A DNA stretch of 17,063 nucleotides from Candidatus Rokubacteria bacterium RIFCSPLOWO2_02_FULL_72_37. GTDB lineage: Bacteria; Methylomirabilota; Methylomirabilia; Rokubacteriales; CSP1-6. The stretch is from assembly GCA_001790315.1 (NCBI GenBank), contig MGCE01000015.1, positions 1 through 17,063 of the forward strand, read 5' to 3'. Made by a program: the position numbers and the translations under genes. Each line of letters begins with the position of its first letter. The first letter of the stretch is position 1. Shown in pieces: positions 7,892 through 13,036 of the stretch. The notes beneath the pieces are model-generated. The model saw nothing but the letters and a program-made list of their open reading frames with translations, was not told the origin of the DNA and ran no database searches.

Positions 7892-8546
7892 CGTGTTCGC
7901 GCGTGATGATGAACGGGGGGGCCGGCGCGATGAAGTTCGCCTCGTCGGCCCGCACGCGAGCGTACTCGGGGCTCGCGGCGGAGGCGCGCATCGCCTGCGT
8001 GTCGTCGAACCACGTGAGCGCCGCGCCGTCCCAGCGCGGTGCGCGCCCGCCCTCGTAGGCGGCGCGCCGCGTGTGGCTCTGCACGTAGCGGCGGATCACC
8101 GTGATCCGCGCGGCCAGGGGGCCGTGGACCTCGCGCCAGTACCGCTGGAACTCGTCGATGGCCATGCCCGGCCGCCGCGTCAGGAACTCGACGTTCTTCA
8201 CGCCCCCGACGGGCGCGGGGCCGTCCGTGATGACGTGGTCCTCGGTGACGAGGAGGCCCATGCTCGAGCGCTCGATGAACTTGGCCTCGTCGGCCTGCAC
8301 CGCCGCGTAGGCGGGCGTCCCGGCCAGCGCGCGCATCGCCTGCGTGTCGTCGAACCAGACCTCGGCGATCCCGTCGTAGACGGGCTCGCCCTTGCGGTAG
8401 GCGCCGGGCAGCGCGTGCGATTGCACGTAGCGCCGGAGGCCCGGCAGGCGCACCACGACCTCCGGGTGGCTCGCGCGCCAGTACGTCTGGAACTCCTCGA
8501 CCGACATCCCGGACCGCCGCTTGAAGAACGAGAGCGCCTTGACCAT
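7878..8546 (-). CDS. Tandem EthD-domain protein
   Basis: A 222-residue protein built of two similar ferredoxin-like alpha+beta units of the EthD/Dabb type, residues ~2-107 and ~116-222, offset by 114-115. Matching positions include F19/F133 in the EEFQ and DEFQ helix, W23/W137, H27/H141, the RRYVQSH segment (38-44 and 152-158) and WFDDTQAMRA (from W64 and W179). Single EthD domains form dimers, so a fused pair would make a one-chain dimer. EthD was found with the ethyl tert-butyl ether P450 system, but its chemistry is poorly defined, and members occur in many catabolic clusters. Start ATG 8546 has AAGGAG (8558-8553) 6 nt upstream. It is divergent from the cupin gene, 35 nt apart. Its 3' end overlaps the acyl-CoA dehydrogenase remnant by 14 bp. 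Confidence 0.9.
   Translation of the reverse strand: MVKALSFFKRRSGMSVEEFQTYWRASHPEVVVRLPGLRRYVQSHALPGAYRKGEPVYDGIAEVWFDDTQAMRALAGTPAYAAVQADEAKFIERSSMGLLVTEDHVITDGPAPVGGVKNVEFLTRRPGMAIDEFQRYWREVHGPLAARITVIRRYVQSHTRRAAYEGGRAPRWDGAALTWFDDTQAMRASAASPEYARVRADEANFIAPAPPFIITREHVIVA
7984..8357. repeat. 29-nt exact direct repeat inside the tandem EthD gene
   Basis: Positions 7984-8012 and 8329-8357 are identical over 29 nt and lie 345 nt (115 codons) apart. They encode the WFDDTQAMRA stretch of each EthD unit. Full nucleotide identity here contrasts with clear divergence elsewhere in the two units, so strong constraint or gene conversion is likely. Confidence 0.8.
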
Positions 8547-8564
8547 GGTGGGCTCCTTGGCGCC

Positions 8565-8574
8565 AGTATATGAT
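8565..8574. promoter_or_regulatory. Back-to-back -10 boxes of a divergent promoter pair
   Basis: The 10-bp string AGTATATGAT holds TATACT on the minus strand (8570-8565) and TATGAT on the plus strand (8569-8574), sharing two base pairs. TATGAT ends 7 nt before cupin ATG 8582, suggesting a leaderless cupin transcript. TATACT would start the EthD transcript near 8558, at the AAGGAG ribosome site. No good -35 box is seen either way. Confidence 0.5.
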
Positions 8575-8581
8575 CGGGCGC

Positions 8582-8932
8582 ATGAAAATCCACCGGCTCT
8601 ATCCCGACGCGAGCGGCGAGTCGCACTTCGAGGACATCGAGGTCCCGTACACGGAGGCGACGCGCGGCGGACGGTTGTCGGCGCGCCTGCCGGCGTCCGG
8701 CATCATCTTCCGCGAGGTGCCGCCCGACTACGACCTCGACTGGCATCCCGCGCCGCGCCGGCAGTACATCGTCAACCTCGATGCGGGCGTCGAGCTGACC
8801 GCGAGCGACGGCGAGACCCGGCGCATCGGCGCCGGCGAGGTGATCCTCGTCGAGGACACGTGGGGCAAGGGGCACCGCTCCCGGGCGCTCGACGGCAGGC
8901 CGCGCCACTGCATCTTCATCCCGCTCGAGTGA
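8582..8932 (+). CDS. Cupin-fold protein
   Basis: A 116-residue small beta-barrel protein. Cupin motif 1 appears as WHPAPRRQYIVNLDAGVEL (54-72), followed by an inter-motif turn SDGETRRIGAGE (75-86) and motif 2 GEVILVEDTWGKGHRS (85-100). H55, Q61 and H98 sit where cupin metal ligands are usually found; the second motif 1 histidine is replaced, so metal binding may be atypical. Many such small cupins are dioxygenases, isomerases or binding proteins of catabolic pathways; no reaction can be assigned. The start is ATG 8582, 7 nt after TATGAT; an in-frame ATG at 8570 lies inside that -10 box and is rejected. It is followed after 16 nt by the LLM oxidoreductase gene, probably in one transcript. Confidence 0.82.
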   Translation: MKIHRLYPDASGESHFEDIEVPYTEATRGGRLSARLPASGIIFREVPPDYDLDWHPAPRRQYIVNLDAGVELTASDGETRRIGAGEVILVEDTWGKGHRSRALDGRPRHCIFIPLE

Positions 8933-8948
8933 GCCCGGAGGTCCGCCG

Positions 8949-9842
8949 ATGAAGCTGGGTTGCCATCTGCCGACGCAGGGGCCGCTCGCGACGCGCGAGG
9001 CGCTGCTCACCTTCTGCCGCGAGGCCGAGGCGCGCGACATCGCCTCCCTCTGGGTGAGCGACCACGTGATCTTCCCGCGAACCGCCACGGGCCGCTACCC
9101 CGGCAGGCGTTTCCCGCACGCTCCGGACACGCCCTACCTCGAGCCGGTCGCCGTGCTCGCCGCTGCCGCGGCGCTGACCCGCCGCGCGCGGATCGGCGCC
9201 TCGGTCTTCATCCTCGGGCACCGCCATCCGGTCGTGATGGCGAAGATGCTGACCACGATCGACGCGCTCTCCGAGGGGCGGCTCATCTGCGGTGTGGGCG
9301 TCGGCTGGTGGGAAGAGGAGCTCACGGTGCTCGGCGCGCCGTTCCACCGTCGTGGACGCCAGGCGGACGAGATCCTCCGGGTCTTCAAGGAGCTGTGGAC
9401 GGCGGAGCGGCCGCGCTTCGCGGGCGAGTTCTACCGCTTCGAGGACGTCGGCTTCGCGCCCAAGCCCGTGCAGAAGCCCCACCCGCCGATCTGGGTCGGC
9501 GGCGACAGCCCCGGCGCCTTCCGCCGCGTCGTCACGCTCGGCGACGGCTGGCACGCGACGTCGAAGACGCCGGAGGACCTGCGCCAGGCCCTCGAGCGCC
9601 TGCGCGCGGCGGCCGACGCGGCGCGCCGGCCGTTCGAGAGCCTCGAGCTGTCGATTCGCGTCACGCTCGAGCAGGGCTTCGTGGGGGACGGGCGCCAGGC
9701 CGTCATCGATCAGCTCTGCGCCTACAAGGCGCTCGGGCTCTCCCACACGATGCTCGACTTCCGGCGGGACACGCTCGACGAGATGCTCGAGGGCCTCGAC
9801 GTGGTCGCGCGCGAGATCCGGCCCGCGGTCGACCGGGCGTGA
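8949..9842 (+). CDS. LLM-class flavin/F420-dependent oxidoreductase
   Basis: A 297-residue TIM-barrel protein of the luciferase-like monooxygenase superfamily, which uses FMN or coenzyme F420. Family landmarks are ASLWVSDHV (32-40), the GHRHPVVMAKMLTTIDALSEGR stretch that forms the flavin pocket, GVGVGWWEEE (115-124), and KPVQKPHPPIWVGGDSPGAFRR followed by GDGWH. The overall look is that of the F420-dependent Rv2161c-like subgroup, but cofactor choice cannot be proved, since no F420 synthesis gene is in the window. GGAGG (8937-8941) lies 7 nt before ATG 8949. Its cupin and EthD neighbours suggest an oxidative catabolic step on a small organic substrate (inference). It converges with the anchored hypothetical gene, stops 10 nt apart. 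Confidence 0.92.
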   Translation: MKLGCHLPTQGPLATREALLTFCREAEARDIASLWVSDHVIFPRTATGRYPGRRFPHAPDTPYLEPVAVLAAAAALTRRARIGASVFILGHRHPVVMAKMLTTIDALSEGRLICGVGVGWWEEELTVLGAPFHRRGRQADEILRVFKELWTAERPRFAGEFYRFEDVGFAPKPVQKPHPPIWVGGDSPGAFRRVVTLGDGWHATSKTPEDLRQALERLRAAADAARRPFESLELSIRVTLEQGFVGDGRQAVIDQLCAYKALGLSHTMLDFRRDTLDEMLEGLDVVAREIRPAVDRA

Positions 9843-9845
9843 GGC

Positions 9846-9862
9846 GGGCGGCTCAGCCGCCC
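9846..9862. terminator. GC hairpin between convergent genes, possible shared terminator
   Basis: GGGCGGC (9846-9852) and GCCGCCC (9856-9862) form a perfect 7-bp stem with the 3-nt loop TCA, which is the stop codon of the minus-strand gene. It lies just after the LLM stop. No T-tract follows on either strand, so intrinsic termination is uncertain; part of the stem is the Gly-Gly end of the minus gene. Confidence 0.35.
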
Positions 9863-10533
9863 CGCTTGATCGAGCGGATCATACGCTCGAAGCCCTGACG
9901 CTCCTTCTCGAGCGTCGCCTGCGGGCCGGTCGCCCGGAAGAACCAGCGCGCGTCGGGGCCCTCGGCGATGGCGCCGAGCAGCATGTGGTTCGGCTGCGGC
10001 GCGCCGGCCGGCCCGCTGCCCATCCCGCCGACGTACGTGCCCGTGACCTCCACCAGGGTCACGGGGATGTCCCCCACCTTGATCTCGCGCGTCGTGGCGG
10101 CCTCGCCCACGGGCGGGCCGTCGGGGCGCTGGAACTGGCCGACCCAGCGCGCGACGTTCGCCCGGGTGTCGCCGCCCTGGCCCGGACCGAAGTAGAACAC
10201 CACGCACTCCGCCGGGCCGCCGGCGCCCGCGATGCGGTACTGGGCGCGGCGCATCGCGGAGCTCGGCGGCTCCGAGGTCCAGCCGGACGGCACCGCCCAG
10301 GTGAGCCCCCTCGCGCCCATGCCGCTCTCGGCCGGCGGCGGCGCCACGGACGGGGCGGGCATCGGCGCGGTGAGCGGTGGGTGGCTCGGCGGCAGCTGGC
10401 CCGTCTGCGGCGCCGCGCCGGCGGGAGGCGCCGGGTTCGTCTGCGCGCGCCCGCGAGTCACGTAGACGCCGGCGGCGACCCCCGCCGCCACGAGCAGAAT
10501 GCCGAGCCCCACCACGCTCCACCACTTCGTCAT
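9853..10533 (-). CDS. Membrane-anchored protein of unknown function
   Basis: A 226-residue protein I do not recognise. It starts MTKWWSVVG with one hydrophobic segment (~6-25) lacking a clear signal-peptidase or lipobox site, so it is probably an N-terminal anchor. A Pro/Ala/Gln-rich spacer (~33-68) follows. The C-terminal globular part (~75-226) contains WAVPSGWTSEPP, a PAECVVFYFGPGQGGD turn, a VTLVEVTGTYVGGM strand and an ARWFFRATGP segment ending in KRGG. The pattern WxVPxGW followed by a strand-rich region resembles extracytoplasmic domains in proteins from delta-proteobacteria and related MAGs (recollection only). GGAGG (10544-10540) lies 6 nt before ATG 10533, and the gene follows the thiamine-diphosphate enzyme by 20 nt, so the two are likely co-transcribed. 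The partner role is unclear. Confidence 0.8.
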   Translation of the reverse strand: MTKWWSVVGLGILLVAAGVAAGVYVTRGRAQTNPAPPAGAAPQTGQLPPSHPPLTAPMPAPSVAPPPAESGMGARGLTWAVPSGWTSEPPSSAMRRAQYRIAGAGGPAECVVFYFGPGQGGDTRANVARWVGQFQRPDGPPVGEAATTREIKVGDIPVTLVEVTGTYVGGMGSGPAGAPQPNHMLLGAIAEGPDARWFFRATGPQATLEKERQGFERMIRSIKRGG

Positions 10534-10553
10534 TGACGTCCTCCGTTCACGCG

Positions 10554-12155
10554 CTAATCGTACACCGTTTCGAGGTAGTGGTCGGGGTCCACGACCGCCT
10601 CGATCACGGTCGGACGATCCGCGTCGAGCGCGGCGCGCAGCGATCGCGCGAGCTCCTCGGCCGTGCGTACGCCGACGGCGGGGACGCCGAAGTAGTGCGC
10701 CGGCGGCCCGGCGGGCTCCCCGCGCCCGAGCGCGGTGCCGTAGGGAACGAGACACCGGCGGCGCTGCTTGACGTGGATCAGCGAGAGCCAGCCGTCGTCC
10801 AGGACGACGATCGGCAAGGGCAGGGCGAGGCGCCGCGCCGTCGCGACCTCGCCGCAGGTCATCTGGAAGCAGCCGTCGCCGACGACCGCGACGACGGCCC
10901 GCTCGGGCCGCGCGAGCTTCGCGGCGATTGCGGCGGGCAGGCCGAAGCCCATCGACGACCAGCCGTTCGTGATCAGGAAGGTGCGCGGCTCGTGCGCGGT
11001 CCACTGCGAGGCGATCTGATGGGTGTGCGCGCCCACGTCGAAGGCGAGCACGCCGTCGCGCGGCAGGATCTCCCGCACCACGTCGATGGCCCGGTGCGGC
11101 GCGAAGCCCGCCGCCGACGGCCGGAGCGCGCGCCGCCAGCGCTCACGGTGGTCCCGGACCGCGCCCTCCGGCCAGTCGTGCCGCGCGGGCTCCGCGCGCG
11201 CGAGGCGCTCGAGCGAGGCGTCGAGGTCCCCCACGACCTCGTGGGCGACCATCACGCTCGCGTCCGCGTCCACCGGCTCCACGTCCACCGCGAGGAGCGG
11301 CGTCCGTCCGATCCACGCCTCGTACTCGACCTCCACCACGTCGTAGCCGAGCCCCACGACCAGGTCGGCGCCGCGCAGGAAGTCACGCTGCACCTGACGC
11401 CGGGCCCGCTCGATGCAGCCGAGCGCCAGCGGATGCTCCTCGTCGAGGAGGCCCTTGGCCATCGTGGTCGACGCGAAGGGCAGCCGATGGCGCTCGACGA
11501 CCTCGCGGAGCAGGCCCGGGGTCCGGAGACGCATCGCGGAGGCGCCGATGACCGCGACCGGACGCCGCGCGCCCTGCAGGAGCTCGGCCGCGCGCGCGAG
11601 CGCGGCGTCCGGCGCGGGACGCAGCCGGCGCGCCCGGGGGACGGGCGGCGGGTCCTCGGTCGCGGGCGCCGTCGCGACGTCCTCGGGCAGGTCGACGTGG
11701 ACCGGGCCCGGCGGCTCGCCGAGGGCGATCTCGAGGGCCTCGGCGAGGACCGGCGCGACTCGCCCGCGCCGGAGCGCGAGGCTCGCCTTCGTCAGCGGCC
11801 CGAAGAGCGCGCGGTGGTCGATCGCCATCTGCAGGCGCCGGCCGAGCTGCGCGGTCGGCAGGTTGCACGTGACGGCCAGGAGCGGCGAGCGGTCGAGGTA
11901 CGCGCTGCCGACGCCCGTCGTCAGGTTGGTCGCGCCCGGGCCGAGCGTCGCGACGCAGAGCCCCGGCGCGGCGCCGAGCCGGCCCATCACGTCGGCCGCG
12001 AAGGCGGCGGAGCCCTCGTGCGCGGTCAGCACGAAGGGGAGCCCGCCGCTCCGCATCGCCTCGAGCAGCGGTAGCACGTTGCCGCTCGGGACGCCGAAGC
12101 CGTGCGTGACCCCGGCCTCGCGCAGGGTCCGGACGATCAGGTCCGCGTTGGTCAT
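10554..12155 (-). CDS. Thiamine-diphosphate-dependent enzyme (acetolactate synthase/benzoylformate decarboxylase superfamily)
   Basis: A 533-residue three-domain ThDP enzyme. The Pyr domain has GFGVPSGNVLPLLEA and catalytic E47 in LTAHEGSAAFAADVMGR, which activates the cofactor. The central domain spans roughly 190-330, with RRPVAVIGASAMR. The PP domain carries the Mg/diphosphate motif GDG (426-428), then 24 residues, then D453-D454 where Asn-Asn is usual (LDDGWLSL). Members cleave or form C-C bonds next to a carbonyl: 2-ketoacid decarboxylases, acetolactate synthase, carboligases. No regulatory ilvN gene is adjacent, which argues against a biosynthetic role. The start is ATG 12155: a TATGGA box ends 7 nt upstream. 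ATG 12167 would add four residues but lies in that box. It is divergent from the VTT gene. Confidence 0.9.
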   Translation of the reverse strand: MTNADLIVRTLREAGVTHGFGVPSGNVLPLLEAMRSGGLPFVLTAHEGSAAFAADVMGRLGAAPGLCVATLGPGATNLTTGVGSAYLDRSPLLAVTCNLPTAQLGRRLQMAIDHRALFGPLTKASLALRRGRVAPVLAEALEIALGEPPGPVHVDLPEDVATAPATEDPPPVPRARRLRPAPDAALARAAELLQGARRPVAVIGASAMRLRTPGLLREVVERHRLPFASTTMAKGLLDEEHPLALGCIERARRQVQRDFLRGADLVVGLGYDVVEVEYEAWIGRTPLLAVDVEPVDADASVMVAHEVVGDLDASLERLARAEPARHDWPEGAVRDHRERWRRALRPSAAGFAPHRAIDVVREILPRDGVLAFDVGAHTHQIASQWTAHEPRTFLITNGWSSMGFGLPAAIAAKLARPERAVVAVVGDGCFQMTCGEVATARRLALPLPIVVLDDGWLSLIHVKQRRRCLVPYGTALGRGEPAGPPAHYFGVPAVGVRTAEELARSLRAALDADRPTVIEAVVDPDHYLETVYD

Positions 12156-12162
12156 CGCTTCT

Positions 12163-12171
12163 TCCATATCA
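12163..12171 (-). promoter_or_regulatory. Extended -10 (TGATATGGA), probable leaderless promoter of the ThDP enzyme gene
   Basis: On the minus strand TG (12171-12170), one base, then TATGGA (12168-12163) ends 7 nt before ATG 12155. The hexamer is a partial match, but position and the TG extension fit the other leaderless starts here. No Shine-Dalgarno of normal quality serves ATG 12155, although a GGAAG overlaps the box. Confidence 0.35.
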
Positions 12172-12181
12172 CGTCAGGGGC

Positions 12182-12187
12182 TAAGAT
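12182..12187 (+). promoter_or_regulatory. -10 box TAAGAT, probable leaderless promoter of the VTT gene
   Basis: TAAGAT is followed by seven G/C bases and ATG 12195, the same design as at 1263 and 8569. No Shine-Dalgarno sequence is present. The in-frame ATG at 12186 overlaps the box and is therefore rejected as the start. Only 13 bp separate it from the opposing -10 at 12168-12163. Confidence 0.5.
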
Positions 12188-12194
12188 GGGGCGC

Positions 12195-12818
12195 ATGGCC
12201 GGCGATTCGGCAACCCTTCCCGTGGCGCGCCGGCACGCCGTGCGCCGGCTCTACGACTGGACCGTCGGCTGGGCGGAGCGCCCGGGCGGAACCTGGGCGC
12301 TCTTCCTGATCGCGGTCGCGGAATCCTCGGTCTTCCCGATCCCGCCCGACGTGCTGCTGATCGCGCTCTGCGTGGGCGCGCCGCGCGCCGCGTTCCGCTT
12401 CGCGCTGGTGTGCGCGGCGGGCTCGGTCCTCGGCGGCGTCCTCGGCTGGACGATCGGGTACGGCGCGTGGCACCTCGTGAAGGGCCTCTTCATCCCGTGG
12501 ATCTTCACGCAGGCGACCTTCGACCAGGTCCGGGCGCTCTACCAGGGCAACGCCTTCCTCGCGATCCTCACCGCGGCGTTCACGCCGATCCCCTACAAGG
12601 TCTTCACGGTGGCCGCCGGCGTCCTCGACGTCGGCCTGGCAACGCTCGTCGCGGCCTCGATCGTCGGACGCTCCGGGCGCTTCTTCCTGATCGCCGCGGT
12701 GATCTACTTCTTCGGCGCGCGGGTGCGAGCGCTGATCGACCGCTACTTCGATCTGTTCACCTGGGGCCTGCTCGCGCTGGGCATCGCGGGCTTCCTCGCC
12801 GTCCGCTACCTCCGCTAG
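12195..12818 (+). CDS. DedA/VTT-domain integral membrane protein (YqaA-like)
   Basis: A 207-residue membrane protein of the VTT (DedA/SNARE-associated) group, YqaA branch. Signature segments are ESSVFPIPPDVLL (43-55), a Gly-rich GSVLGGVLGWTIGY helix (76-89), FTPIPYKVFTVAAGV (129-143) within the second re-entrant region, and IVGRSGRFF (156-164), where the two arginines are typical. About five hydrophobic stretches are present. Family members include undecaprenyl-phosphate and phospholipid flippases; the precise cargo of the YqaA branch is not established. It stands alone: a minus-strand operon diverges 39 nt upstream, and a large palindrome separates it from the next operon. ATG 12195 is chosen from the -10 box 7 nt upstream. 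Confidence 0.88.
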   Translation: MAGDSATLPVARRHAVRRLYDWTVGWAERPGGTWALFLIAVAESSVFPIPPDVLLIALCVGAPRAAFRFALVCAAGSVLGGVLGWTIGYGAWHLVKGLFIPWIFTQATFDQVRALYQGNAFLAILTAAFTPIPYKVFTVAAGVLDVGLATLVAASIVGRSGRFFLIAAVIYFFGARVRALIDRYFDLFTWGLLALGIAGFLAVRYLR

Positions 12819-12825
12819 CGCGGAT

Positions 12826-12847
12826 TGTTCATGAGGTGTGTTCACGA
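12826..12847 (+). repeat. Short direct repeat TGTTCAYGA, period 13
   Basis: TGTTCATGA (12826-12834) and TGTTCACGA (12839-12847) repeat with a 13-nt period just after the VTT stop and before the large palindrome. The second copy includes the inverted element TTC-AC-GAA. They could be protein-binding half-sites, but two short copies can also arise by chance. Confidence 0.3.
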
Positions 12848-12859
12848 ACGGGCACCCGT

Positions 12860-12989
12860 CGACGGACCGGTGACACGGCGGGAGACGGGTGGATGGGGTC
12901 CGGGAACTCCTCCCGGATCGTCCGGAGCCGATCGGGCCGTGGTCAGAGGACCCCGTCCACCCGTCTCCCGCCGTGTCACCGGTCCGTCG
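12860..12989. repeat. Large inverted repeat: 42-bp arms around a 46-nt centre
   Basis: The left arm 12860-12901 (beginning CGACGGACCGGTGACACGG) is the reverse complement of the right arm 12948-12989, with one difference: T12894 faces G12955, a G-U pair in RNA. The centre (12902-12947) itself contains a small hairpin, CCGGA-TCG-TCCGG (12913-12925). Nothing in the 218-bp gap looks coding; short frames across it on both strands give near-identical peptides only because of the palindrome. The right arm reaches the -35 area of the following operon. No T-tract follows the right arm, and I see no flanking target-site duplication. It could be a strong RNA hairpin, a terminator/insulator, a cruciform-forming site, or a small non-autonomous mobile element. 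Confidence 0.93.
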
Positions 12990-12993
12990 TGAA

Positions 12994-13002
12994 TGGTATC
13001 CT
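12994..13002 (+). promoter_or_regulatory. Extended -10 promoter of the ThDP/acyl-CoA dehydrogenase operon
   Basis: TGGTATCCT gives an extended -10: TG (12994-12995), one base, then TATCCT (12997-13002), four of six matches to TATAAT. The -35 position (~12974-12979, TGTCAC) is inside the right arm of the palindrome and matches poorly. The leader would run from ~13009 and contains GGGAGG. Confidence 0.45.
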
Positions 13003-13036
13003 CCTCCGGTCGACACTCACGAGAGGGAGGGCATCC

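Noticed and set aside
8539..8574. TTGACC as -35 partner of the TATGAT box before the cupin gene
   Set aside because: A 24-nt spacer is too long for sigma70 promoters; it lies inside the start of the EthD coding region.
12860..12989. Firm call of the palindrome as an insertion sequence or MITE
   Set aside because: No transposase, no visible target-site duplication, and no second copy in the window; retained only as an inverted repeat.
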